Assembly: GCF_000379065.1 (NCBI RefSeq)
Contig: NZ_KB900614.1
Location: 4,678,033 to 4,742,032, forward strand
Length of the DNA stretch: 64,000 bases
DNA from: Salinispora mooreana
GTDB taxonomy: Bacteria; Actinomycetota; Actinomycetes; Mycobacteriales; Micromonosporaceae
Direction of reading: 5' to 3'
Every line of letters begins with the position of its first letter. Position 1 is the stretch's first letter. Of this stretch, positions 50,251 to 57,920 are shown in pieces. A model generated the notes under the pieces. The model saw only the letters and a program-made list of their open reading frames with translations, did not search any database and was not told where the DNA came from. The translations under genes and the position numbers were made by a program.

Positions 50251-51452
50251 GACTGCTCCTGCCGTTGACGGCGCCGACGGGCCGCCGGCAGACCCAGGCC
50301 GACGGTGGCGATGATGTCCCGCTGCACCTCGTTCGTGCCGCCGCCGAAGGTGAGGATCAGGGCGGCGCGGTGCAGCCGCTCCACCCGTCCGTGCAGCAGG
50401 GCACCACGGGACCCCTGCCGCACCGACGCGTTCGCGCCGAGCACCTCCATGAGAAGTCGGTACGCCTCGATGGCGAACTCGGTGCCGTAGACCTTGGTGG
50501 CCGAGGCGGCGGCCGGGTCGATGCCGGCGGCTGACTCGGCGGCGAGTCGCCAGTTGTAGACCTTGAGGAACTCGGCCTTGGCGTGCACTCGGGCCAGGTG
50601 TAGCTGGACCCACTCCTGGTCGATGACCCGCTGCCCGCTCGGCAGGGTGGTGGCGAGGGCCCAGTCCCGTACCTCGTGTAACGCGTGTCGAATCGGGGCT
50701 GCCGAGGTGAGCGCGACCCGCTCGTGGTTGAGCTGGTTCGTGATCAACGGCCAGCCCTGGTTCTCCGCACCCACCAGTGCGGAGCGGGGCACCCGGACGT
50801 CCGTGTAGTAGGTGGCGCTGGTGGTCGGTCCCGCGACGGTACGCACCGGAGTCCACGAGAAGCCGCTCGCGTCGGTCGGCACGATGAGGATGGAGAGGCC
50901 CTCGTGCTGGGGTGCCTCTGGTGCGGTGCGGCAGGCCAGCCAGATGTAATCCGCGTACTGGATGAGGCTGGTCCACATTTTCTGGCCGTTGATGACATAG
51001 GTGTCACCGTCGCGGACCGCGCTGGTGCGTAGGGCGGCGAGATCGGTGCCCGCCTCGGACTCGGAGTAGCCGATCGAGAAGTGCAGCTCGCCGGCGGCGA
51101 TCCGGGGTAGGTATTCGGCACGTTGCCGCTCGGTGCCGAAGCGCATCAGCGTCGGCCCGATCGTGTTGATGGTCAGGAACGGAACCGGCACTCCGGCGAC
51201 CGCGGCCTCGTCGGTGAAGATGAGTTGATCCAACATGGACCGATCACTGCCGCCGTACTCCCGGGGCCAACCAAGCGTCAGCCAGCCATCCTGACCCAGT
51301 CGCCGCACGATGTCTCGGTAGACCGTGCCGTCGCCGTATTCGCCGCCGGTCATCACGAGCGCCTCGCGGACCTCCGGGCTCATCAGGTCGGCGAAGTATG
51401 CCCGCAGTCGAGAACGGAGTTGTTGCTGATCGACCGAGTAGGTGAGGTACAT
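50247..51452 (-). CDS. fadE29: Acyl-CoA dehydrogenase subunit FadE29
   Basis: 401 residues resembling FadE29 (Rv3543c, 387 aa): LRSRLRAYFADLMSPEVREA, LGWPREYGGSDRSMLDQLIF, GYSESEAGTDLAALRTSAVR, NGQKMWTSLIQYADYIWLAC, QGWPLITNQLNHERVAL and LTFGGGTNEVQRDIIATVGL. With FadE28 it forms the FAD-dependent dehydrogenase of the third side-chain beta-oxidation cycle. The ATG at 51452 follows a KstR-type operator by 24 bases. A much longer open frame runs through the operator and is discounted. Confidence 0.88.
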   Translation of the reverse strand: MYLTYSVDQQQLRSRLRAYFADLMSPEVREALVMTGGEYGDGTVYRDIVRRLGQDGWLTLGWPREYGGSDRSMLDQLIFTDEAAVAGVPVPFLTINTIGPTLMRFGTERQRAEYLPRIAAGELHFSIGYSESEAGTDLAALRTSAVRDGDTYVINGQKMWTSLIQYADYIWLACRTAPEAPQHEGLSILIVPTDASGFSWTPVRTVAGPTTSATYYTDVRVPRSALVGAENQGWPLITNQLNHERVALTSAAPIRHALHEVRDWALATTLPSGQRVIDQEWVQLHLARVHAKAEFLKVYNWRLAAESAAGIDPAAASATKVYGTEFAIEAYRLLMEVLGANASVRQGSRGALLHGRVERLHRAALILTFGGGTNEVQRDIIATVGLGLPAARRRRQRQEQS

Positions 51453-51476
51453 AGCGCTACCCCGTTCAGCTAGATT

Positions 51477-51490
51477 TAGAACATGTTCTA
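51477..51490. promoter_or_regulatory. KstR-type operator between fadE29 and fadA6
   Basis: TAGAACATGTTCTA, a perfect palindrome identical to the kstR-fadE34 site. It is 24 bases from the fadE29 start and 20 bases from the fadA6 start. Confidence 0.88.
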
Positions 51491-51510
51491 GCATACTGGA
51501 GGAGGCGACA

Positions 51511-52644
51511 ATGAGCGAGGCATACCTTGTCGACGCGGTGCGCAGTCCGGTCGGGCGGCGCGGTGGTGGGCTGGCCGGGGTGCACCCCGCAGACCTCGGC
51601 GGTGAGGTCATCGCGGCCCTGCTGGAGCGAGTGGGGGTTGATCCGGCCGCGGTTGACGACGTCGTCTTCGGCTGCGTGGACACCCTCGGGCCCCAATCCG
51701 GTGACATCGCCCGGACGGCGTGGCTGGCGGCTGGCCTACCGGAGGAGGTACCCGGGGTGACCGTCGACCGACAGTGTGGTTCGTCCCAGCAGGCGGTGCA
51801 CTTCGCCGCCCAGGCCGTCCTGGCTGGCACGGCGGACCTGGTGGTCGCCGGTGGGGTCCAGAGCATGAGTCAGGTGCCGATCGCGAGTGCGATGGCTCCG
51901 CACGGCCCGTACGCCGGCTCGCTCGGGTGGGCCGCTCGCTACGGCGAGGAAGAGATCTCTCAGTTTCGCAGCGCGGACCGCATCGCCGCCCGGTGGGGGA
52001 TCACTCGTCCTGAGATGGAACAGTACGCGTTGCTCAGTCACGAGCGGGCGGTCCGCGCCCGGGAAGCGGGACGGTTCGCCGCCGAGATCGTGCCCTGTGC
52101 CGGCTGCACGGTGGACGAGTGCCCGCGACCGGACACCTCCCTGGCGGCGATGGCCACCCTTGCCCCACTACGTCCCGACGGGACGACCACCGCGGCCCTC
52201 GCCAGCCAACTCGCCGACGCTGCCAGCGTCGTGCTGGTCGCCTCCGAGCGGGGACTACGGGTGCACGGGCTGTCGCCCCGGGCCCGCATCCACCATCTCA
52301 GCGCCCGGGGCGACGATCCGGTGTTGATGCTGACCGCGCCGATTCGGGCAACCGAGGTCGCGTTGCGGCGGGCCGGGATGACGCTCGACCAGGTCGACCT
52401 GATCGAGATCAACGAGGCGTTCGCCAGCGTGGTGCTCGCCTGGCTGCGGGAGACCGGTGCGGAGCTGGATCGGGTCAATGTCAATGGTGGGGCGATCGCC
52501 CTTGGGCACCCGCTCGGTGCGACCGGCGCGCGGCTGATGACCACCCTGCTGCACGAGCTGGACCGCTCCGGCGGCCGGTATGGGTTGCAGACGATGTGCG
52601 AGGGGGGTGGCCAGGCGAACGTCACCGTCATTGAGCGGCTGTAA
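51511..52644 (+). CDS. fadA6: Thiolase FadA6 (ring C/D degradation)
   Basis: 377 residues, a thiolase resembling FadA6 (Rv3556c) rather than FadA5. It reads SEAYLVDAVRSPVGRRGGGL, then VTVDRQCGSSQQAVHFAAQA with nucleophile Cys, and RYGEEEISQFRSADRIAARW. Later come GGAIALGHPLGATGARLMTT (His) and LQTMCEGGGQANVTVIERL. FadA6 thiolyses late HIP products. The usual SDGA motif reads LADAAS here. In M. tuberculosis it belongs to the KstR2 regulon; here the only operator seen is KstR-type. A GGAGGAGG site precedes the ATG. The stop overlaps convergent ipdC. Confidence 0.87.
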   Translation: MSEAYLVDAVRSPVGRRGGGLAGVHPADLGGEVIAALLERVGVDPAAVDDVVFGCVDTLGPQSGDIARTAWLAAGLPEEVPGVTVDRQCGSSQQAVHFAAQAVLAGTADLVVAGGVQSMSQVPIASAMAPHGPYAGSLGWAARYGEEEISQFRSADRIAARWGITRPEMEQYALLSHERAVRAREAGRFAAEIVPCAGCTVDECPRPDTSLAAMATLAPLRPDGTTTAALASQLADAASVVLVASERGLRVHGLSPRARIHHLSARGDDPVLMLTAPIRATEVALRRAGMTLDQVDLIEINEAFASVVLAWLRETGAELDRVNVNGGAIALGHPLGATGARLMTTLLHELDRSGGRYGLQTMCEGGGQANVTVIERL

Positions 52645-53689
52645 GCCGGGAAAGGCAGCCGTCTGCCTCGGCCATGATCCGGTCGATGAGCTCCGCGCAC
52701 GAGGGTAGGTCGTCGATGAGCCCCACCACCTGCCCGGCAGACATCACTCCGAGGTCGGCTCGGCCGTCCACCATCGCTGCCCGGAGGAGGACCGGGGTGT
52801 TGGCGGCCATCAGCATCTGGGACCAGGAGAGTTCGCGGCTGTGTCGGGTGGCGAAGCCATCCCGAATCAGCGTCCGCCAGGGCATTGCGGTGTGTCGGCG
52901 CAGCGCGCGGGCCCGCCCGAGCGCGTTGGCCAGGGTGCTGATCCGTCCCGATCGTTCGAGTCGGTCAACGAACCGGGTCCGGAGAACCCGGTGCGGTACG
53001 CCGTCAACCCGCGTGGTGACCACCGTATCGGTGGGGCCGCTGTCGAGATAGGTCTGTTTCACCGCGGGCCCGACCGGGCTGTCGCTGGTCAACAGAAATC
53101 GGGTACCCATGGCGATCCCCGCTGCGCCGTAGGCGAGGGCCGAGACCAGGCCGCGGCCGTCGAAGAATCCGCCGGCCGCGACCACCGGAATGTCGACCGC
53201 GTCCACCACCTGGGGGAGGAGCAGGCTGGTGGGGACGGTCCCCGTGTGCCCACCACCCTCGCCACCCTGGACCAGGACGGCGTCCGCCCCCCAGCCGGCC
53301 ACCTTCTCCGCGTGCCGGAGGGCGCCGACGGACGGGATGGTGATGACCCCGGCGTCGCGGAACCGGCTGATGAGGTCGCGGCGCGGCGCGAGCGCGAACG
53401 AGACGACCCGGACCGACTCCGCGATAATCAACTCGACCCGCTCCCACACGTCCGTCGCGTCCGCGCGCAGGTTGACCCCGAACGGCGCGGAGGTACACCG
53501 ACGCACCTCGTGGATCGCGGAGCGTAACTCGTCGAGGTTCATCGTGGCCGAGGCGATGATGCCGAGGCCGCCGGCCCGGGCCGTCGCCGCGGTCAACCGG
53601 GCACCGGAGACATAGCCCATACCGGTCTGCACGATGGGGTACCGGACGCCGACCAGCTCGGTCAGCTGGGTGCGCAGTGCGGGGTGCAT
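52628..53689 (-). CDS. ipdC: IpdC: FMN-dependent CoA-ester desaturase (NPD family)
   Basis: 353 residues, a nitronate-monooxygenase-fold flavoprotein: RYPIVQTGMGYVSGARLTAA, GGLGIIASATMNLDELRSAI, VLVQGGEGGGHTGTVPTSLL and PVVAAGGFFDGRGLVSALAYG. The size and position after ipdA-ipdB match Rv3553 (355 aa). IpdC desaturates 5-oxo-HIC-CoA to prepare ring D for hydrolysis by EchA20. The ATG follows GGGAGACAACC. It is probably last in the echA20-ipdA-ipdB-ipdC operon, 54 bases after ipdB. Confidence 0.9.
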   Translation of the reverse strand: MHPALRTQLTELVGVRYPIVQTGMGYVSGARLTAATARAGGLGIIASATMNLDELRSAIHEVRRCTSAPFGVNLRADATDVWERVELIIAESVRVVSFALAPRRDLISRFRDAGVITIPSVGALRHAEKVAGWGADAVLVQGGEGGGHTGTVPTSLLLPQVVDAVDIPVVAAGGFFDGRGLVSALAYGAAGIAMGTRFLLTSDSPVGPAVKQTYLDSGPTDTVVTTRVDGVPHRVLRTRFVDRLERSGRISTLANALGRARALRRHTAMPWRTLIRDGFATRHSRELSWSQMLMAANTPVLLRAAMVDGRADLGVMSAGQVVGLIDDLPSCAELIDRIMAEADGCLSRLTAAQ

Positions 53690-53743
53690 GGTTGTCTCCC
53701 TGCTGTCGGCACCGGGCTGGTACGGCCTCCGGGAGAGTGGGAC

Positions 53744-54475
53744 TCACCGACCCAGCTCGTGATCGCGCAGCCCGGCCGGGTCGAGTTGGTCGCGGATGAG
53801 CCGCAGCTCACGATCGCTGGGGGTTCTGGTCTCCGGCACCTGATCCGGCAGCTGCAACGGGAAGCCGGTCGCGGCCACGACCTCGTCCACGCTGACGCCA
53901 GGGTGGACCGAGCGCAACCGCATCCCGCGATCTGGTGACTGAAAGTCGAGGACTGCCTTGTCCGTCACCACCATCCGGATCTCGTGGAACCGGTTGCCCG
54001 GAGGGCCGAGGGCGGCGGCCTGGTCGTAGCCGATGCCGCAGATCACGTCGACCCGGTCCACAAAGACCCGCCGACTGTGGCGGGGCACCCAGTAGCTGGT
54101 GGGATGGTTGATGGTGTTCCCCGGGGCGCCGCGCACCCCGAGCAACTGGGCGGTGGGCTGTGCCCAGGAGCCGATGCAGGAGATGTTCTGGTTGCCGTAC
54201 CGGTCCAGCTGGCTGGCGCCCATCATGACGTGGCGACGACCAGCGGCGACGATGCCGAACACCGCGCGGTAGGGAACCCATCCCTCCACCCCGTCCTCGC
54301 CGACCAACTCGGCCTCGCCGTCACCGAGCACCAGATCAGGCGCGAAGGTGCGGCGGGCCAACCAGGTGCCCAGGCGGGGAATCAGTCCCATGCCGCTGGC
54401 CAGGATCTCGCCGTCGCCCCGCCACGCCTCGGCGCAGGCGACGATGCAGACCTCGGCGCGGCTGGCCCCGATCAC
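53744..54475 (-). CDS. ipdB: IpdB: beta subunit of the ring-C-opening hydrolase
   Basis: 243 residues of the class I CoA-transferase beta fold: VCIVACAEAWRGDGEILASG, FAPDLVLGDGEAELVGED, GRRHVMMGASQLDRYGNQNI and HPGVSVDEVVAATGFPLQLP. Despite the fold, IpdAB is a hydrolase that opens the last steroid ring (COCHEA-CoA). The usual CoA-transferase active-site Glu motif is not evident, in line with that. It begins with GTG overlapping the ipdA stop (GTGA), indicating stoichiometric synthesis of the two subunits. Confidence 0.9.
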   Translation of the reverse strand: MIGASRAEVCIVACAEAWRGDGEILASGMGLIPRLGTWLARRTFAPDLVLGDGEAELVGEDGVEGWVPYRAVFGIVAAGRRHVMMGASQLDRYGNQNISCIGSWAQPTAQLLGVRGAPGNTINHPTSYWVPRHSRRVFVDRVDVICGIGYDQAAALGPPGNRFHEIRMVVTDKAVLDFQSPDRGMRLRSVHPGVSVDEVVAATGFPLQLPDQVPETRTPSDRELRLIRDQLDPAGLRDHELGR

Positions 54476-55314
54476 GACACGGCTCGCTGGTAGTGGGCCT
54501 CATCCGCATCGAGGTATTGAGCCCGGAACCGGCTCCACGCCTGCGGGCTGGCAGCGGCTTCCGCGTACTCACGCTGGAACGCCTCGTCGCGGTCGTAGTC
54601 CGGCACGCAGCTGGTGAAGTGTGCGCCGTGTGGGGTCTCGATGACGCCGTTGACCATCATTCGGCTGATCAGGAGGCTCTGCGCCGGGCCGCCGGAGCGC
54701 AGCTCGGCCGGGTCGACCACCCGCTCGCAGGAGACGAAGCTCCGGGCAGCGGAGAGGCAGAAGAGGTCGTCGAAGTACGGGTCCGGACCCAGGTATTGCC
54801 CATTGCCCCGGCGGTCGGCCCGGTTCAGGTGCACGAGGGCAACGTCCAGGGTGAGGGCCGGCATCGCCACCAGCTCTTCCCCGTCGGAGTAGGGGGACCG
54901 CACCGTACGAAGTTCGGGGTTCACCCGCAGGACGTCGGAGCCCAGCCCGGCGCGGATCGGCAGGTAGGGAAGTCGCCGCGCGGCGGCGAGCAGCCCCCAG
55001 TGCAGCATTCCCTCGTCCAGTTCGGTCAGTTCGACGGCACCCACCTGCCGCGCTCGTCGAAAGTGGGGTTCGAGGGCGATGCTGTCGAGGGAGACAAACC
55101 CGGTCACCACTCGCCGCACCCGCCCCGCCGCCACCAACAGGCCGATATCAGGTCCGCCGTAGGAGACGACGGTGAGATCTGTGAGTGCGGACCGGGCGAT
55201 GGCCCGGACCAGCGCCATCGGCTTCCGTCGTGACCCCCAACCTCCGATACCGATCGTCATGCCGGAGCGCAACTCGCCGACTACCTCCGCGATGCTCATC
55301 ACCTTGTCGGCCAT
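54472..55314 (-). CDS. ipdA: IpdA: alpha subunit of the ring-C-opening hydrolase
   Basis: 280 residues, alpha-type CoA-transferase fold: ADKVMSIAEVVGELRSGMTI, GIGGWGSRRKPMALVRAIAR, GAVELTELDEGMLHWGLLAA, VALVHLNRADRRGNGQYLGP and FVSCERVVDP. It pairs with IpdB and corresponds to Rv3551 (292 aa). The Glu in ELDEGM lies where IpdA carries its key acidic residue, by approximate alignment. The ATG lies 31 bases after the echA20 stop. IpdAB loss in mycobacteria causes toxic CoA accumulation, so co-regulation with echA20 is meaningful. Confidence 0.9.
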   Translation of the reverse strand: MADKVMSIAEVVGELRSGMTIGIGGWGSRRKPMALVRAIARSALTDLTVVSYGGPDIGLLVAAGRVRRVVTGFVSLDSIALEPHFRRARQVGAVELTELDEGMLHWGLLAAARRLPYLPIRAGLGSDVLRVNPELRTVRSPYSDGEELVAMPALTLDVALVHLNRADRRGNGQYLGPDPYFDDLFCLSAARSFVSCERVVDPAELRSGGPAQSLLISRMMVNGVIETPHGAHFTSCVPDYDRDEAFQREYAEAAASPQAWSRFRAQYLDADEAHYQRAVS

Positions 55315-55345
55315 GGGGACGGGCCATCCTCCCTCGTCGGTTCGG

Positions 55346-56092
55346 TCAGTGCTTGCCTCGGTCGAAGAAGCCCTGTCTGGCCCGGTCGGACACGCCCGCG
55401 AGGTTCAGCTCGTAGGTGAAGCCCTGCTCGTAACGGTAGGATCGCCGGAGGTCGATGGGGTCGATCCCGTTGAGTGACTCCTTTGCCCGGCGAATGATGA
55501 CGGGGTCCTTGGCCGCGATCTCCTCGGCCACACGGCGAGCCGTGGCCGCCAGCCGTTCCCGTGGCACCACGTCGAGCACCGACCCGAAGTCCCGCAGCTC
55601 CGGTGCGGTGATCCGCCGGCAGGTGTAGACCATCGCCCGCATGAGTTGCTGCGGTACCAGCCGGGACAGGTGCGTCGCAGCGCCCAACGCGCCCCGGTCC
55701 ACCTCCGGTAGGCCGAAGGTGGCATCGTCGGCGGCCACGACGATGTCGGCGGTGCCGGCGAGGCCGACACCGCCGCCGAGGCAGAAGCCGTGGACGGCTG
55801 CCACAACCGGCACCGGACACTCATAGACGGCGGCGAAGGCGGCATAGCAGCCGCGGTTGACGCCGATCAACGCCGCATGGTCGGTGCTGTGCTGGAGCTC
55901 CTTGAGGTCCACGCCGGCACAGAATCCTCGCCCCTCGGCGGTGAGGATCACGGCCGCCACAGCGGGGCTGGCTGCAGCGGTGTGGATGGCATCGGCCAGT
56001 GCAAACCAGTCGGCGCTCGCCAGGGCGTTGACCGGGGGGATGGCGATGACCACCTCGGTGATCCGGCCGTCGTCGCGAATGTCGATGCCCAT
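55346..56092 (-). CDS. echA20: EchA20: ring-D-opening crotonase-family hydrolase
   Basis: 248 residues (EchA20/Rv3550 has 247): IPPVNALASADWFALADAIH, EGRGFCAGVDLKELQHSTDH (oxyanion loop), VHGFCLGGGVGLAGTADIVV, TFGLPEVDRGALGAATHLSR and YRYEQGFTYELNLAGVSDRA. In M. tuberculosis it hydrolyses the five-membered ring of HIEC-CoA-type esters. ATG 56092 follows GGAGGCATCAACG and is preferred. An in-frame ATG at 56194 would add 34 residues made of imperfect octapeptide repeats. It heads the echA20-ipdA-ipdB-ipdC operon. Confidence 0.9.
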   Translation of the reverse strand: MGIDIRDDGRITEVVIAIPPVNALASADWFALADAIHTAAASPAVAAVILTAEGRGFCAGVDLKELQHSTDHAALIGVNRGCYAAFAAVYECPVPVVAAVHGFCLGGGVGLAGTADIVVAADDATFGLPEVDRGALGAATHLSRLVPQQLMRAMVYTCRRITAPELRDFGSVLDVVPRERLAATARRVAEEIAAKDPVIIRRAKESLNGIDPIDLRRSYRYEQGFTYELNLAGVSDRARQGFFDRGKH

Positions 56093-56109
56093 CGTTGATG
56101 CCTCCAGAT

Positions 56110-56179
56110 CCACCAGATGCTCCACACCGGAACCCATCGGATGCTCCGCATTGGAATCCACCGGACGCTCCGTGCGCGG
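56110..56179. repeat. 24-base imperfect tandem repeat in the echA20 leader
   Basis: Three units of CCACCAGATGCTCCACACCGG type. Units 1 and 2 (56110-56133, 56134-56157) agree at 18 of 24 bases and all differences are transitions. Unit 3 is partial. Read in the echA20 frame they give an octapeptide repeat. Confidence 0.7.
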
Positions 56180-56201
56180 GTAGCGACACGCCATGGATTA
56201 A

Positions 56202-56215
56202 ACCTAGCGCTTGCT
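56202..56215. promoter_or_regulatory. KstR2-type operator for the echA20-ipdABC operon
   Basis: ACCTAGCGCTTGCT differs from AnCAAGnnCTTGnT at one position (CTAG for CAAG). It carries the extended GCTTGCTTGG also seen at 26518 and 58906. Confidence 0.72.
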
Positions 56216-56305
56216 TGGCAAGAATCTATCACGAAGCCCAGGCATGTATCGATGCCTCCCCGGAGCCTGGCAGTACCCCCGGGTTCGGCGTATCCTGCCG
56301 AGAAA

Positions 56306-56319
56306 TAGAACGGGTTATA
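56306..56319. promoter_or_regulatory. KstR-type operator for the aldehyde dehydrogenase gene
   Basis: TAGAACGGGTTATA matches the consensus exactly and lies 23 bases before the ATG at 56343. Confidence 0.8.
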
Positions 56320-56342
56320 CCTGGTCGGCCGTGGAGGTGGGC

Positions 56343-57851
56343 ATGGTTCTCTCGATCAAGTCACGACGGGATGCGGTGGGACTGACCCGGGGGGAACTGC
56401 TCCTCGCGGGTGACTGGCGGCCGTCGCGAGACGACCGGACATGGGTGCACCTGCATCCGGCGACGGGCGAGGAGGTGGGGGAGTTCGCGGTCGCGGACGC
56501 CGCCGACGTGGACACCGCCGTCCGAGCCGCCCGAACTGCTTTCGACGAGGGGCCCTGGCCCCACAGTCGGGCGAAGGAACGCATTCGGGTGCTGCGGCGA
56601 GCCGCTGATCTCATCCGTGAGCACGCCGACGAACTGCTCGCGCTCCAGGCGCTCGACAACAGTGTTCCGTTGAGCTTCGGTGACACCTATGCGGTGTCGG
56701 CCGACTGCGCGGCCGACATTTTCGATCATCACGCTGGCTGGGTCGACAAGCTTGGCGGCGAGACACTGTCGCCCTACCAGGGGGGTGACCACATGGTGTT
56801 CACCCTACGCGAGCCGATCGGGGTGGTGGCGGCGGTGATCCCGTGGAACGCACCCCTCCTGCTGGCGGCGCAGAAGCTCGCGCCGGCACTGGCCACCGGG
56901 TGCACCGTGGTGCTGAAGCCCTCGGAGTACGCCACCTTCGCCGTGCTGCGACTGGTGCGGATTCTTGAGGAGGCCGGCGTGCCGCCGGGCGTGCTCAACG
57001 TGGTGACCGGGCCGGGGGAGACCACCGGCGAGGCGCTGGTCACCCACCCGCTGGTAGACAAGGTCACCTTCACCGGCAGCCGGGCCGTGGGTCGGCGCAT
57101 CCTGCATGCGGCGGCGGACGGAATCACCAGGGTGAGTCTGGAGCTCGGGGGAAAAAGTCCATCGATCGTCTTCGCCGATGCCGATATCTACGCCGCGGCG
57201 GCACTGACCATGGGGACAGTCACTGTGGGACTGTCGGGTCAGGTCTGCGTGGCTCATACGCGAGCGCTGGTCCAGCGGGAGGTCTACGAGGACTTCCTGT
57301 CCATCGCCGCCGGCGCGACCGCCCTGGTGAACTACGGAGATCCCTTCGACGCCGAGACCACCGCCTCTCCGCTGATCAACGCGCGGCAGCTGGACCGCGT
57401 GCTTGGCTATGTCGGGAAGGGGCAGGCGGAGGGGGCCCGCCTGGTCTGCGGCGGTGAACGGGTTGGCGGAGAGCTGGCTGCCGGCAACTTTGTGACGCCG
57501 ACGCTCTTCGCCGACGTGGCCAGCGACATGACCATCGCCCGGGAGGAGATCTTCGGCCCGGTGCTGGGGGTGACGCCGTTCACCGACGAGCAGGAGGCGG
57601 TGCGCCTGGCGAACGACACCGAGTACGGACTCGCCGCCACGGTGTGGACCAGCGACGTGAAGCGGGCCATGCGGCTTACCCGAGCCGTGCGGGCGGGGAC
57701 CGTCGGCGTCAATGGCTACCAGGTGGAGCCCCATGCGGCCTTTGGCGGTTTCGGCCAGTCCGGTCTCGGGCGGGAGGGCGGGCGCGGGTCGGCGGAGTCA
57801 TTTACCGAGGTGAAGACCGTCCTGCTGCCCACTACGGACGAGCTCATGTAG
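56343..57851 (+). CDS. NAD-dependent aldehyde dehydrogenase of the KstR-type regulon
   Basis: 502 residues of the ALDH superfamily. The NAD-binding region is VVAAVIPWNAPLLLAAQKLA and TVVLKPSEYATFAVLR. The general-base Glu is in SLELGGKSPSIVFADAD, the nucleophile Cys in LSGQVCVAHTRALVQ, and EEIFGPVLGVTPF follows. It oxidises an aldehyde to an acid. A KstR-regulated ALDH (Rv0223c) exists in mycobacteria; the substrate may be a side-chain aldehyde. ATG 56343 follows GGAGGTGGGC. The in-frame start at 56211 would run through the operator. Confidence 0.88.
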   Translation: MVLSIKSRRDAVGLTRGELLLAGDWRPSRDDRTWVHLHPATGEEVGEFAVADAADVDTAVRAARTAFDEGPWPHSRAKERIRVLRRAADLIREHADELLALQALDNSVPLSFGDTYAVSADCAADIFDHHAGWVDKLGGETLSPYQGGDHMVFTLREPIGVVAAVIPWNAPLLLAAQKLAPALATGCTVVLKPSEYATFAVLRLVRILEEAGVPPGVLNVVTGPGETTGEALVTHPLVDKVTFTGSRAVGRRILHAAADGITRVSLELGGKSPSIVFADADIYAAAALTMGTVTVGLSGQVCVAHTRALVQREVYEDFLSIAAGATALVNYGDPFDAETTASPLINARQLDRVLGYVGKGQAEGARLVCGGERVGGELAAGNFVTPTLFADVASDMTIAREEIFGPVLGVTPFTDEQEAVRLANDTEYGLAATVWTSDVKRAMRLTRAVRAGTVGVNGYQVEPHAAFGGFGQSGLGREGGRGSAESFTEVKTVLLPTTDELM

Positions 57852-57860
57852 GTGTCGGGC

Positions 57861-57905
57861 CGTCGTCGCCGGCCGGGCGGGGGTGTGTCCTGGTCGGCGA
57901 CGACG
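57861..57905. terminator. Long-looped inverted repeat between two convergent genes
   Basis: CGTCGTCGCCG and CGGCGACGACG form perfect 11-base arms separated by 23 bases, just past the aldehyde dehydrogenase stop and before the SDR stop. A bidirectional terminator is likely. Confidence 0.6.
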
Positions 57906-57920
57906 GCGCCGCAGACCTGG

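Noticed and set aside
56110..56179. The 24-base repeats as a CRISPR array
   Set aside because: Units are contiguous without spacers, imperfect and only about three in number.
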